Part shown: in pieces, positions 35,266 to 44,706 of the stretch
Layout: the number at the start of each line of letters is the position of its first letter
Numbering within the stretch: position 1 is the stretch's first letter
From: Dokdonella_A sp966248875
GTDB taxonomy: Bacteria > Pseudomonadota > Gammaproteobacteria > Xanthomonadales > Rhodanobacteraceae
Assembly: GCA_966248875.1 (NCBI GenBank)
Contig: CBINBI010000006.1
Coordinates: 9,205 to 73,204 of the forward strand
Direction of reading: 5' to 3'
Length of the DNA: 64,000 nt
Made by a program: the position numbers and the translations under genes
Notes under the pieces: generated by a model
Databases searched by the model: none
What the model was told of the DNA's origin: nothing
The model's input: only the letters and a program-made list of their open reading frames with translations

Positions 35266-35589
35266 ATGAAGGCCTACCTGGTCGCCCACGACGAGTTCAT
35301 CGCCTGGCTGGATCAAACGCCCAATCCGTCTCCTGCGGAAATCGATCGGCGCCTCTGGGCACTCGCCCAGTGCGCGGCAGACAGAGGCATGACGGACGTG
35401 CACTGGACGTTCGTCGTCGATGGCCTCGTCGCACACGTCAACCGGCGCTGGCCCGGCAACGTCGTCCTGTCGAGCAACGTCGCCCGCGGATTCGACCTGT
35501 CGACCCGATGGCACACCGTCCAGGAAGCCGCGGCCCGAAGAGCGGGGGCGAGCGAGCGCGCGCCGCTGCACGGCGACGCCGGCCCATGA
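35266..35589 (+). CDS. Hypothetical protein, 107 residues
   Basis: A small soluble protein beginning MKAYLVAHDEFIAWLDQ that I do not recognise. It shows a helix-rich N-terminal half and a short strand pattern (VHWTFVVDGLVAHV) in the middle, with no cysteines other than one near residue 36. It is preceded by a 74-base gap after the ligase gene. Coding is supported by codon bias and by length, not by family recognition. Confidence 0.5.
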   Translation: MKAYLVAHDEFIAWLDQTPNPSPAEIDRRLWALAQCAADRGMTDVHWTFVVDGLVAHVNRRWPGNVVLSSNVARGFDLSTRWHTVQEAAARRAGASERAPLHGDAGP

Positions 35590-35910
35590 CGCACAAGACA
35601 AGTTTCCCGACCTTCGACCTCTGACGCGCGCGTCGCGCCGACGCCGCGCCGGTTCAGCGCTGGCCGTCGGCGCGGAGGACGCCGCGTCGGCTGGTACACG
35701 GCGCGTGCCCGTTCTCGCTACCTCGAACGCGGATTCGGCAGGCGCACGATGTTGCCGGGCTCTGCAATTCGCCATGCCAGGCCAGTCCGGCGTTCCCGAC
35801 GTGCTGTGCCGCAGCATGACAAGCGGCAACGAAAACCTCACGATGTAAACGTTTACGTAAACGTTTACATCCCGGCGCCGGGACGCGCGCTCTCGCTCAC
35901 TGAGGACGTC
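35590..35910. other. Intergenic region upstream of the LacI-family gene
   Basis: This 321-base stretch holds no convincing gene; frames crossing it are Arg/Pro-rich shadows. Its notable content is the perfect double operator at 35842-35871, described separately. The promoter for the regulator is expected near this operator, but I cannot define -35 and -10 hexamers. Confidence 0.55.
35842..35871. promoter_or_regulatory. Perfect 30-base palindrome: two overlapping LacI-type operators
   Basis: The sequence is its own reverse complement over 30 bases and contains two copies of the core GTAAACGTTTAC with centres 12 bases apart. TGTAAACGTTTACA is a typical binding site for LacI-family repressors, with the central CpG. 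It lies 40 bases before the GTG of the LacI-family gene, which implies autoregulation. A 13/14 match occurs at 50381-50394 in the same locus. Confidence 0.9.
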
Positions 35911-36930
35911 GTGACCGCAACGATCAAAGATGTCGCCCGCGCTGCCGGTGTTTCCGTCGCCTCCGTCTCACGCGCGCTCAACGGCCACGGCAGCGTCACC
36001 GAGGACACGCGCAAACGCATCCTCGAAGCCGCCGGCCAGCTGCGTTACGTCCCGCACGCGGGTGCGCGCAGCCTCATCACGCGGCGGACCGACACGATCG
36101 GCGTGCTGCTCCCCGATCTCCACGGCGAGTTCTTTTCGGAGCTGATCCGCGGCATGGATTCGGCGGCGCGCGCGAGCGGCCGTCATCTGCTGATTTCGAG
36201 CTCGCACGGCTCGGCGTCGGAAGCAGCGCAAGCGCTGCGCACGCTACAAGGACGCGTCGACGGCCTGCTCATCATGTCGCCGCACGCCGACACGCGCATG
36301 CTCGCAGCGAACCTGCCGGCGACGCTGCCCACGGTGCTGATGAACACGCGCATCGCCGCCGGCAGTTACGCCGCGTTGTCGGTCGACAATCGCGGCGGCG
36401 CCGACGGGATGGTGCGCCATCTCCTCGCCTGCGGTTACCGGCGCATCGCGTTCATAAGCGGGCCCGAACACAATTTCGACGCCGACGAGCGCCTGCGCGG
36501 CTATCGCGACGCAATGGCGCTCGAACCTTCGGCGAGCGCAACCGTCCTGCGCGGCGATTTCAGCGAAGGCTCGGGCTACCGCGCCGGCGTCGAGCTCTGC
36601 GCGCGCAGCGAGCGTCCCGACGCGATCTTCGCGGCGAACGACATGATGGCGCTGGGCTGCCTGTTCGCATTGACCGAGCGCGGCCTGCGCGTTCCGGGCG
36701 ATGTCGCGCTCGCCGGCTTCGACGACATCCCGATCGCGCGTTTCGTCACGCCGCCGCTGACCACGGTGCGCGTGCGCATTGCCGAGCTCGGCCGGCTCGC
36801 GTTCGAGCGTCTCGCAATGCTGATCGACGACGGCGGGTGCGAGCGCAAGACGGAACGGCTCGAATGCGCGCTCGTCGTGCGCCAGTCGACGCGCTCGCCG
36901 GCGGCTGTGTCCGCTGTCGATGCGAGCTGA
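35911..36930 (+). CDS. LacI-family transcriptional repressor of the glycan locus
   Basis: A 339-residue regulator. The helix-turn-helix (TIKDVARAAGVSVASVSRALNG) starts at residue 4, with the hinge helix near residue 55, then a periplasmic-binding-protein-like effector domain ending with the usual GFDDIPIARFVTPPLTTVR. The GTG at 35911 is preceded by TGAGGA; longer reading upstream would run through the operator. It probably controls the TonB receptor, hydrolase and transporter genes downstream and the bgl genes. Its effector, probably a glucose-containing oligosaccharide, is inferred. Confidence 0.9.
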   Translation: MTATIKDVARAAGVSVASVSRALNGHGSVTEDTRKRILEAAGQLRYVPHAGARSLITRRTDTIGVLLPDLHGEFFSELIRGMDSAARASGRHLLISSSHGSASEAAQALRTLQGRVDGLLIMSPHADTRMLAANLPATLPTVLMNTRIAAGSYAALSVDNRGGADGMVRHLLACGYRRIAFISGPEHNFDADERLRGYRDAMALEPSASATVLRGDFSEGSGYRAGVELCARSERPDAIFAANDMMALGCLFALTERGLRVPGDVALAGFDDIPIARFVTPPLTTVRVRIAELGRLAFERLAMLIDDGGCERKTERLECALVVRQSTRSPAAVSAVDAS

Positions 36931-36996
36931 CCTGATTCAGCTTCCATCTCAATGTATGCGCTTCTCATTCAGCGACATGTCCGGGGAGTAAGGCTC

Positions 36997-39900
36997 ATGC
37001 AACTGCAACGTCTTCGCTACAGGATTCCGAAGTCGAACCTGCTGGCCTGCGCGTTGACCGGCTGTCTCGCGGTGGCCGCATCGTCCGCCATCGCGCAGAG
37101 CACCGGTGCGACGCTGCGTGGCCAGGCCGCGGCGGGTGCCGAGATCACCGCTACCAACGCCGATACCGGCCTCGTTCGCCACGTGACGGCGACCAGCAAC
37201 GGCAGCTACACGATGGCAGGCCTGCCGCCGGGCACCTACACGGTGCAGGTCGAAGGCGGCGCCTCGCGCACGATCACGCTCTCGGTCGCGCAGACCGCGA
37301 CGCTGGATCTCGAAGCCGCCGCGGAAGCCGCGACGACGACGCTCGAAGGCGTCACCGTCACCGCGAGCGCGCTGCCGGAGGTGAAGACGTCCGAAGTCGG
37401 CATGACGGTGTCGACGAAGCTCATCAACACCATCCCGCAGGTCACGCGCAACTTCCTCGAATTCGCCGACGTCGTGCCGGGTGTCGCGTTCAGCGTCGAT
37501 CCCGCGACCGGCACCACGAAGCTGCAGGGCGGCGCGCAGTCGGCGAGCGCGATCAACGTCTACATCGACGGCGTCGGCCAGAAGAACTACGTGCTGCAGG
37601 GCGGCATCACCGGCCAGGATTCCTCGCGCGGCAATCCGTTCCCGCAGCTTGGCATCAGTGAGTACAAGGTCATCACGCAGAACTACAAGGCGGAGTACGA
37701 CCAGCTCTCGAGCGCGGCGGTCACGGCCATCACCAAATCCGGCACGAACGAATTCCACGGCGAGCTGTTCGGCCAGTACACCGATCAGGACTGGCGCGCG
37801 AAGACACCGGCCGAGAACAACGCGCACGAGAAGAAGGACACGATGGAAAAGGACTACGGCATCGCGCTCGGGGGGCCGATCATCAAGGACGTCATGCACT
37901 TCTTCTTCGCGTACGAAGCGAAGGACTACGTGACGCCGGCCGTGGTCGTGCCCGGCACGCCCTTGCCCGGGCCGCTGCCGCCGGAAGCGGCGGCGGAGGC
38001 CGGCCCGACCAGCGTGCCGTTCAACCAGGATCTCTACTTCGGCAAGCTCGACTGGTCGCCCACCGATTCCGACCTCGTCGAGCTGACCGCGCGCTATCGC
38101 AAGGAAGCGCAGCGCGACAACGTCAGCGGTACGCAAGCGCCGAGCTTCGGCACCGACATCGTCAACGACGAGAAGCGCGCCGACCTCCGCTGGCAGCACA
38201 CAGCGGACCGCTGGCTCAACGACGGGCACATCACCTGGGAGGAAACGACCTGGGGACCGCGGCCGATCAACAACGGCGTCGCGCAGATCTACGCTGTCAA
38301 GGCGGACAACAACCGCGTCCTGCTGCAGACCGGCGCCGGCGCCAACTTCCAGGACAAGGGGCAGGAAGGCCCCGCCATCCAGGACGATCTCTCGTTCACC
38401 GACCTGCATTGGCACGGCGATCACCTGGTCAAGACCGGCTTCAAGTACAAGGAAGTCAAGCTCTCGACGCAGGAGATCAACCCGGCCAATCCGCAGTTCT
38501 TCTTCAACGTCGGCCCGGACGGCGCGGATGCCGATCCGTACCGCGCGTTTTTTGGCGTGCCGCTCGCCGGCGTCGGCGACGGCACGGCCGAGTCCAAGAA
38601 CAAGCAGTTCGGCATCTACATCCAGGACGACTGGGCGGTCAACGAGAAGCTGACCCTGAATCTCGGCATCCGCTGGGACTACGAAAAGACACCGTCCTAT
38701 CTCGACTACGTCACGCCCGCGAACGTCATCGCCGCGCTCAACAGCCAGGACCCGAACGCGCCCGCCGGGCAGACCTACGCGCAGTCGCTCGCGCTCGGCG
38801 GCATCAACATCAATGATTACATCTCGACGGGCAGCAACCGCGACGCACCGACCGACGAGTGGCAGCCGCGCCTCGGCTTTTCGTACGACATCAACGGCGA
38901 CCAGGAGCACGTCATTTTCGGCGGCGCCGGCCGCGCCTACGATCGCGACAGCTTCGACTACCTCCAGCTCGAGCTCTCTAAGGCGACGTTCCCCTCGTAC
39001 GAGATCTTCTTCAACTCGCCGAGCGGCCAGAGCTGCGACACGGCGCAGCCGAACTGCTTCGACTGGGACCCGGCGTTCTTCAACATCGACAACCTGCGTG
39101 CCCTGGTCTCGCAGAACGGCGGCGGCCGCGAGATCGACATGCTGAACAACAATCTGAAAGTGCCCTACTCCGACCAGTTCAGCCTCGGCATGCGCAACAT
39201 GGTGCATCTCGGCCAGCAGGACTGGAGCACCAGCGTGACGCTGGCGCGCATCGAGAGCCATGACGGCTTCGCGTTCATCCTCGGCAACCGCCGGCCGAAC
39301 GGCGCCTTCTTCGGCGACGGCACCAACAACGACTTCGGCCAGCCCTGGGGCTTTCCGATTCCGGGTTTCGGCGCGCTGATCCTCGGCAAGAACGGGATCG
39401 AGTCGAACGCGAACCAATTGCTGCTCTCGGCCGAGAAGCCGTACACGCGGGATTCGGGCTGGGGCGTGACGATCGCGTACACGTACACCGACGCCGAGGA
39501 GAACCGCAAATTCGGCGAGCACTACGCGCTCGACCTGCCCGACATCACGGACTATCCGTTCCTGACGTCCGGCGGCGTGTCCAAGCACCGGCTCGTCGCG
39601 ACCGGCATCTACGACGGTCCGTGGGGCCTCACGTTCTCAAGCAAGCTGACGCTCGCGACGCCGATGCCGCGATCCGACATCGCCTGCTTCGGCGGCCCGA
39701 CGCACTGCATCCCGGCCGTGATCGACGCGCCGGGCAGCGGCAAGTTCCTCTTTGGCGGCAAGATATTCGGCGTGCGCCAGCTCGATTTCGCCGTCAGCAA
39801 GGACTTCGACATGAGCGCCGGCGTCACCATGTACGTGCGCGCGGACCTCATCAATGCGTTCAACTGGAAGAACTACTCGGATTACAATGTGAACTGGGGT

Positions 39901-39999
39901 TCGGACGGCGTCTTCAACCCGACCATTGCGCTGAACACGATCGGCAACATGTACACCTACCCGCGCCTGTTCAAGCTGAGCGCGGGGGTGCGCTGGTGA
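36997..39999 (+). CDS. TonB-dependent receptor, Oar-like with N-terminal carboxypeptidase-like domain
   Basis: A 1000-residue outer-membrane receptor. After a signal peptide (ending AIAQ) comes a carboxypeptidase-regulatory-like fold (GSYTMAGLPPGTYTVQVEGG, about residues 68-87), then the plug domain (PQVTRNFLEFADVVPGVAFS) and a long 22-strand-type barrel ending in an aromatic residue (Trp). Such receptors import glycans or peptides using TonB energy. Its place 66 bases after the LacI gene points to uptake of the locus substrate across the outer membrane. The ATG at 36997 has GGAGTAAGG upstream and is preferred to the ATG at 36952. Confidence 0.88.
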   Translation: MQLQRLRYRIPKSNLLACALTGCLAVAASSAIAQSTGATLRGQAAAGAEITATNADTGLVRHVTATSNGSYTMAGLPPGTYTVQVEGGASRTITLSVAQTATLDLEAAAEAATTTLEGVTVTASALPEVKTSEVGMTVSTKLINTIPQVTRNFLEFADVVPGVAFSVDPATGTTKLQGGAQSASAINVYIDGVGQKNYVLQGGITGQDSSRGNPFPQLGISEYKVITQNYKAEYDQLSSAAVTAITKSGTNEFHGELFGQYTDQDWRAKTPAENNAHEKKDTMEKDYGIALGGPIIKDVMHFFFAYEAKDYVTPAVVVPGTPLPGPLPPEAAAEAGPTSVPFNQDLYFGKLDWSPTDSDLVELTARYRKEAQRDNVSGTQAPSFGTDIVNDEKRADLRWQHTADRWLNDGHITWEETTWGPRPINNGVAQIYAVKADNNRVLLQTGAGANFQDKGQEGPAIQDDLSFTDLHWHGDHLVKTGFKYKEVKLSTQEINPANPQFFFNVGPDGADADPYRAFFGVPLAGVGDGTAESKNKQFGIYIQDDWAVNEKLTLNLGIRWDYEKTPSYLDYVTPANVIAALNSQDPNAPAGQTYAQSLALGGININDYISTGSNRDAPTDEWQPRLGFSYDINGDQEHVIFGGAGRAYDRDSFDYLQLELSKATFPSYEIFFNSPSGQSCDTAQPNCFDWDPAFFNIDNLRALVSQNGGGREIDMLNNNLKVPYSDQFSLGMRNMVHLGQQDWSTSVTLARIESHDGFAFILGNRRPNGAFFGDGTNNDFGQPWGFPIPGFGALILGKNGIESNANQLLLSAEKPYTRDSGWGVTIAYTYTDAEENRKFGEHYALDLPDITDYPFLTSGGVSKHRLVATGIYDGPWGLTFSSKLTLATPMPRSDIACFGGPTHCIPAVIDAPGSGKFLFGGKIFGVRQLDFAVSKDFDMSAGVTMYVRADLINAFNWKNYSDYNVNWGSDGVFNPTIALNTIGNMYTYPRLFKLSAGVRW

Positions 40000-40010
40000 T
40001 GAAAATCCAG

Positions 40011-40045
40011 GCTGCCCGGCGGGAACTTCCGGCCGGGCAGCTTTT
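40011..40045 (+). terminator. Intrinsic terminator after the TonB receptor gene
   Basis: Arms GCTGCCCGGC (40011-40020) and GCCGGGCAGC (40032-40041) form a perfect 10-base stem with an 11-base loop, followed by TTTT. It separates the lacI-receptor unit from the hydrolase-transporter genes, which may therefore depend on read-through or their own promoter in the 48-base gap. Confidence 0.85.
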
Positions 40046-40093
40046 CGAATCGTCGTTGCCTCTGCCGAACCCCGCATACTGCCTCGCATCAGG

Positions 40094-41635
40094 ATGAACG
40101 GCGGGATGAACCGGCCTGCCGTTCAGATTCGCAAGCTCTCCGATCAGCTCGTGCTCCTTCGCCACCGTCTTCCGCAGTTTGCTTCGGCCTTCGTCATCCT
40201 CGCCGCGGTCCTTCTCTACGTCGCCTGCAGCCACCACGAATCGGAAACTCCGCGCGCCGCGGTCACGCCGCTGCTGCGCCCTCCGCTGACGCCGCTTTTC
40301 GACGATCTGGAACGGCGCACGTTCAACTATTTCTGGGAGACGGCGAATCCCGACACCGGCCTGATCCCCGACCGCTACCCGTACACCGAGCCGTTCTCCA
40401 GCATCGCCGCGATCGGCTTCGGGCTCACCGCCTACGGCATCGGCGTCGAACGCGGCTACGTCACGCGCGAGCAGGCCGTGCAACGCACGCTGGCGACGCT
40501 GCGCTTTCTCGAAGGCGCGCCACAGGGCTCACGTGCCGAGGGCATGTCCGGCTATCACGGCTTCTTCTATCACTTCCTCGATCTCCAGACCGGCGCGCGC
40601 TACGCCGACTGGGTCGAGCTCTCGTCGGTCGATACGGCGCTGCTGCTCGGCGGCGTTTTGTTCTCGCAGTCGTACTTCGACCGGAACACGCCCGAGGAAA
40701 AGGAAATCCGCCGCCTCGCCGACACGATCTACCGCCGCGTCGAATGGCCGTGGATGCAGGTGCGGGCGCCTTTGATCTCGATGGGCTGGATGCCCAAGCA
40801 CGGATACATCCCGTACGACTGGCAGGGCTACAACGAAGGCATGCTGATCTATGTGCTCGCGCTCGGCTCGCCGACGCAGGGCGTCGGCAGCGACGCGTGG
40901 ACTGCATGGACGAAGAGCTACGAGCGTGCCTGGGGCACGTTCCAGCAGCAGGAATACCTCGGCTTCGCGCCGCTGTTCGGCCATCAGTACTCGCACGTCT
41001 GGATCGACTTCCGCGGCATCCAGGACAAGTACATGCGCGAGCGCGGCTTCGACTACTTCGAGAACAGCCGCCGCGCCACCTATGCCCAGCGCGCGTACGC
41101 GATCGCGAATCCGATGGGTTGGAAGCTCTACGGCGAGAACGTCTGGGGCCTCACGGCGAGCGACGGCCCGGCCGGTACTTCGCAGGACTACGCCGGAACG
41201 GTCCGCGCCTTCCGCCACTATTCCGCGCGCGGCGCCGGCATCGCCGACGCGTTCGACGACGGCACCATCGCGCCCACCGCGGCCGCGGCTTCGCTGCCGT
41301 TCGCGCCGGAGATCGTGATTCCGGCCGTGGAGGAAATGCACAAGCTGTTCGGCGAGCAGATCTATTCGACGTACGGCTTCCTCGACGCATTCAACCCGAG
41401 CTTCACCTACGACGTGCCGCTCAAGACCGGCCATCTGGTTCCGGGCTTCGGCTGGGTCGCGAGCGACTACATCGGCATCGACCAGGGGCCTATCATCGCG
41501 ATGATCGAGAACTATCGCGACGACTTCGTCTGGAAGGTCATGCGCAGGAATCCGTACATCCGCCGCGGCCTGGAGCGAGCGGGCTTCACGGGGGGCTGGC
41601 TCGACGAGCCGGCCGAGCGGGTGGCCGCGCGGTGA
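40094..41635 (+). CDS. GH144-like (COG5368) glucan hydrolase lipoprotein
   Basis: A 513-residue protein with a late signal segment ending in lipobox LLYVAC, so it is predicted to be lipid-anchored. The catalytic domain is the (alpha/alpha)6 'glucoamylase-like' COG5368 fold: TFNYFWETANPDTGLIPDRYP at the start, WMPKHGYIPYDWQGYNEGMLIYVLALGSP in the middle and PENVWGLTASDGP-like GENVWGLTASDGP later. Characterised members of GH144 are endo-beta-1,2-glucanases or sophorose-releasing enzymes, so beta-1,2-glucan is the leading substrate; other beta-glucans are possible. It overlaps the binding-protein gene by GTGA. Confidence 0.75.
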   Translation: MNGGMNRPAVQIRKLSDQLVLLRHRLPQFASAFVILAAVLLYVACSHHESETPRAAVTPLLRPPLTPLFDDLERRTFNYFWETANPDTGLIPDRYPYTEPFSSIAAIGFGLTAYGIGVERGYVTREQAVQRTLATLRFLEGAPQGSRAEGMSGYHGFFYHFLDLQTGARYADWVELSSVDTALLLGGVLFSQSYFDRNTPEEKEIRRLADTIYRRVEWPWMQVRAPLISMGWMPKHGYIPYDWQGYNEGMLIYVLALGSPTQGVGSDAWTAWTKSYERAWGTFQQQEYLGFAPLFGHQYSHVWIDFRGIQDKYMRERGFDYFENSRRATYAQRAYAIANPMGWKLYGENVWGLTASDGPAGTSQDYAGTVRAFRHYSARGAGIADAFDDGTIAPTAAAASLPFAPEIVIPAVEEMHKLFGEQIYSTYGFLDAFNPSFTYDVPLKTGHLVPGFGWVASDYIGIDQGPIIAMIENYRDDFVWKVMRRNPYIRRGLERAGFTGGWLDEPAERVAAR

Positions 41636-43008
41636 GCCTCGGCGCGCGCTCGCGATGCGCGATGCGCGGGCTCCTGCTGCTCGCGTGCGCGACGCTGCCG
41701 ATCGCCGCATGCAGCCGCCACGCGAGCGACGTCACCGTCGTCCGATTCTGGACCATCGGCCGCGAAGGGGAAGTCGTGCGCGAGCTGCTCGACGACTTCG
41801 AGCGGACGCACCCGGGCGTGCGCGTCGAGAACCAGCAGGTGCCGCTGACGGCCGCGCACGAGAAGCTGCTCACGGCGTTCGCGGGCGACGCGCTGCCCGA
41901 CCTCGGCCAGCTCGGCAACACGTGGATTCCGGAGCTCGCGACACTCGGCGCGCTCGAGCCGCTCGACGGTTACGTGGCCGCCTCGGACAAGGTGCCACAG
42001 GAAGATTATTTCGCCGGCATCTGGGACACCAACGTCATCGACGGTCGCCTTTACGGCGTTCCTTGGTACATCGACACGCGCCTCCTCTTCTATCGCAAGG
42101 ACCTGCTCGCGCGCGCCGGGTTCGCCGAGCCGCCGCGCGACTGGGAGGCATGGAAGCGCGCGCTCGCCGCCGTCAAGGCGACGGCCGGCGCCGGCAACTA
42201 CGCAATTCTGCTGCCGCTCAACGAGTTCGAGCCGCTGCTCAATCTCGCCGTGCAGGAGCCCGATCCGCTGCTGCGCGACAACGACACGCGCGGCAATTTC
42301 GAGAGCCCCGGCTTCCGCCGCGCGTTCGACTTCTACGTCGAGATGTTCCGCCGTGGCTGGGCGCCGCCGATGAGCAATCAGGAGATCTCGAACGTCTGGG
42401 ACGAGTTCGCGCGCGGCTTCTACACGTTCTACATAACCGGGCCCTGGAACGTCGGCGAGTTCCGCCATCGCCTGCCGGCCGAGCTGCAGGACGACTGGGC
42501 CACCGCGCCGCTGCCGGGCCCCGACGGCCCGGGCGCGGCGATCGGCGGCGGCTCCAGCCTGGTGCTGTTCTCGAATTCGAAGCACAAGCGCGAAGTCTGG
42601 CAGCTGATCGAATTCCTCTCGCAGCCCGAGCAGCAGCGCCGCTTTCACGCGCTCTGCGGCGATCTGCCGCCGCGGCGCAGCAGCTGGGACGATCCCGCGC
42701 TCGCCAACGACGAGCATGCGAAGGCGTTCCGCGACCAGCTCGAACGTGTCAAGCCGACGCCCAAGGTTCCCGAGTGGGAGCGCATCGCGCAGCAGATGCG
42801 GCTTGCGTCCGAACGCGTGATTCGCGGCGGGGAAAGCGTGGACGCCGCACTGCGCGACCTCGACGCGCGCACGGACGAAATTCTCGAGAAACGCCGCTGG
42901 ATGCTGCAGCGGCGAGCCAAGGCATCGCTCACGCTTGCGCTGCCCTCGCCTGCACAGCCTTCTTCGCAGCCCAAAGAGGCCGCCGCGCAGCAGCGCCTGC
43001 CGCCATGA
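41632..43008 (+). CDS. CUT1 sugar ABC transporter substrate-binding lipoprotein
   Basis: A 458-residue family 1 extracellular solute-binding protein (MalE/UgpB type). It has a lipobox in LPIAAC, the fold signature VVRFWTIGREGEVVRELLDDFERTHPG, and PWYIDTRLLFYRKDLLARAG at the sugar-binding hinge. The GTG at 41632 overlaps the stop of the preceding hydrolase; an in-frame ATG at 41662 starts the signal peptide directly and is the alternative. It should deliver periplasmic oligosaccharide to the two permeases that follow. Confidence 0.87.
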   Translation: MSLGARSRCAMRGLLLLACATLPIAACSRHASDVTVVRFWTIGREGEVVRELLDDFERTHPGVRVENQQVPLTAAHEKLLTAFAGDALPDLGQLGNTWIPELATLGALEPLDGYVAASDKVPQEDYFAGIWDTNVIDGRLYGVPWYIDTRLLFYRKDLLARAGFAEPPRDWEAWKRALAAVKATAGAGNYAILLPLNEFEPLLNLAVQEPDPLLRDNDTRGNFESPGFRRAFDFYVEMFRRGWAPPMSNQEISNVWDEFARGFYTFYITGPWNVGEFRHRLPAELQDDWATAPLPGPDGPGAAIGGGSSLVLFSNSKHKREVWQLIEFLSQPEQQRRFHALCGDLPPRRSSWDDPALANDEHAKAFRDQLERVKPTPKVPEWERIAQQMRLASERVIRGGESVDAALRDLDARTDEILEKRRWMLQRRAKASLTLALPSPAQPSSQPKEAAAQQRLPP

Positions 43009-43883
43009 ACGAGCGCCGCGCTGCCTGGACCTTCGTCGCGCCCGCGCTCTCTGTCATCGGCGCGTTCTTTCTCGTGCCCGTGCTCGCCGCGCTCGCGCTC
43101 AGCCTGACGGATTTCGATCTCTATGCGCTTGCCGATCTCCGCAATCTGCGCTTCGTCTGGCTCGGCAACTACATCGATGTGCTGAGAACGCCGCTGTTCT
43201 GGAAGTCGCTGGGCAACACGTTCTATTTCGTGCTGGCCGGCGTGCCGCTCTCGATCGCACTCTCACTCGGCGCCGCGCTGCTGCTCGATTCGAAGCTCGC
43301 CCGCTTCCGGGGCTTTTTCCGCACCGCCCTGTTCGCGCCCGTCGTGACGACGGTCGTCGCCGTCGCGGTGATCTGGCGCTATCTCTTCCACACGCGCTAT
43401 GGCCTCATCAACTACGCGCTCGCGAAGATCGGCATCGCGCCGATCGACTGGCTCGGCGATCCGCACTGGTCGATGCCGGCCATCATCCTGTTCGCCGTGT
43501 GGAAGAACTTCGGCTACAACATGATCATCCTGCTCGCCGCGTTGCAGGGCATTCCGCGCGATCTCTACGAGGCCGCCCACATCGACGGCGCATCGCTGGT
43601 GCAGCGGCTGCGCCACATTACTCTGCCGATGCTGCGGCCGGCGCTGCTGCTCGTCGCCATCATCACGGTGTCGGGCTATTTCCAACTCTTCGCGGAACCT
43701 TATGTGATGACGCTCGGCGGGCCGCTGCAGAGCACAGTGAGCGTGCTTTATTTCATGTACGAGGAAGGCTTCACCTGGTGGAGCCTAGGCCGCGCGTCCG
43801 CGATCGCGTTCCTGCTGTTCGCGCTGATCCTCGCGTCGACGCTTCTGCTGCTGCGCGCCGGCCGGCGTGGAGAAGCCGCATGA
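43005..43883 (+). CDS. Sugar ABC transporter permease, MalF type
   Basis: A 292-residue inner-membrane protein with six predicted helices. The EAA loop (EAAHIDGASLVQRLRHITLP) that contacts the ATPase lies at about residues 190-209. Start and stop overlap the neighbours by ATGA, giving tight translational coupling with the binding protein and the second permease. It forms the heteromeric channel of the CUT1 transporter. Confidence 0.9.
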   Translation: MNERRAAWTFVAPALSVIGAFFLVPVLAALALSLTDFDLYALADLRNLRFVWLGNYIDVLRTPLFWKSLGNTFYFVLAGVPLSIALSLGAALLLDSKLARFRGFFRTALFAPVVTTVVAVAVIWRYLFHTRYGLINYALAKIGIAPIDWLGDPHWSMPAIILFAVWKNFGYNMIILLAALQGIPRDLYEAAHIDGASLVQRLRHITLPMLRPALLLVAIITVSGYFQLFAEPYVMTLGGPLQSTVSVLYFMYEEGFTWWSLGRASAIAFLLFALILASTLLLLRAGRRGEAA

Positions 43884-44704
43884 ACGCGCCGCGCTGGCAG
43901 ACCGTGCTCGTGAATGTGACGCTCGTGCTGCTCGCGCTTTTCGCGCTGTTTCCGCTGCTCTGGATGGTGTCGGTTTCGTTCATGCGCCCCGGCGAGGCGA
44001 GCTCGCTGCCGCCGCCGCTGTTGCCGGAAGCGGCGACTCTCGCTAACTACCGCGAGCTGTTCGGGCGTGCCGGCATGGGCCGCTATCTCATCAACAGCCT
44101 GCTGATCGCGAGCGCGACCACCGCGCTCGCGATCTTCTTCAATCTCGCCGCCGGCTACGCCTTCGCCAAGCTCCGGTTCGCCGGGCGCGAGCGCCTGTTC
44201 CGGACCTTGCTGGGCGCGCTCGTGATTCCGGCCCAGGTCGCGATGATTCCGCTGTTCCTGATGATGAAAGGGCTCGGCCTCGTCAACAGCTACGGCGGCG
44301 TCATCGTGCCGGCGATGGCGAGCGTGTTCGGCATCTTCCTCGTGCGCCAGTACGCGCGCTCGATTCCCGACGAGCTGCTCGAAGCCGCGCGCATGGACGG
44401 CGCCGGCGAATGGCGCATCTTCGCGACCATCGTGCTGCCGCTGCTGAAGCCGATCATCGTCACGCTCGCCATTTTTACATTCCTCGCAAGCTGGAATGAT
44501 TTCATGTGGCCCCTGATCGTGCTGAGCGACGCGGCCCGACAGACGGCGCCGGTCGCGCTCGCCGCGCTGTCGCGCGAGCACGTGCAGGACAACGAGCTGA
44601 TGATGGCGGGCTCGGTTGTGACGATACTGCCGGTGCTGGTGCTCTTCCTCGCGCTGCAGCGCCACTATCTCGCGGGCCTTCTGCTCGGCAGTGTGAAGGG
44701 TTGA
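43880..44704 (+). CDS. Sugar ABC transporter permease, MalG type
   Basis: A 274-residue, six-helix protein with the EAA loop EAARMDGAGEWRIFATIVLP and the MalG-type start (ALFALFPLLWMVSVSF). It pairs with the preceding permease. The ATPase for this transporter is not adjacent but is probably the MsmX/UgpC-like gene at 50565, 6 kb away at the other end of the locus. Confidence 0.9.
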   Translation: MNAPRWQTVLVNVTLVLLALFALFPLLWMVSVSFMRPGEASSLPPPLLPEAATLANYRELFGRAGMGRYLINSLLIASATTALAIFFNLAAGYAFAKLRFAGRERLFRTLLGALVIPAQVAMIPLFLMMKGLGLVNSYGGVIVPAMASVFGIFLVRQYARSIPDELLEAARMDGAGEWRIFATIVLPLLKPIIVTLAIFTFLASWNDFMWPLIVLSDAARQTAPVALAALSREHVQDNELMMAGSVVTILPVLVLFLALQRHYLAGLLLGSVKG

Positions 44705-44706
44705 GC

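Noticed and set aside
36949..39588. Long antisense open frame (879 codons) opposite the TonB receptor gene
   Set aside because: It is a shadow of the GC-rich receptor gene: Arg/Val/Asp-rich with no recognisable domain, while the + strand shows clear receptor domains.
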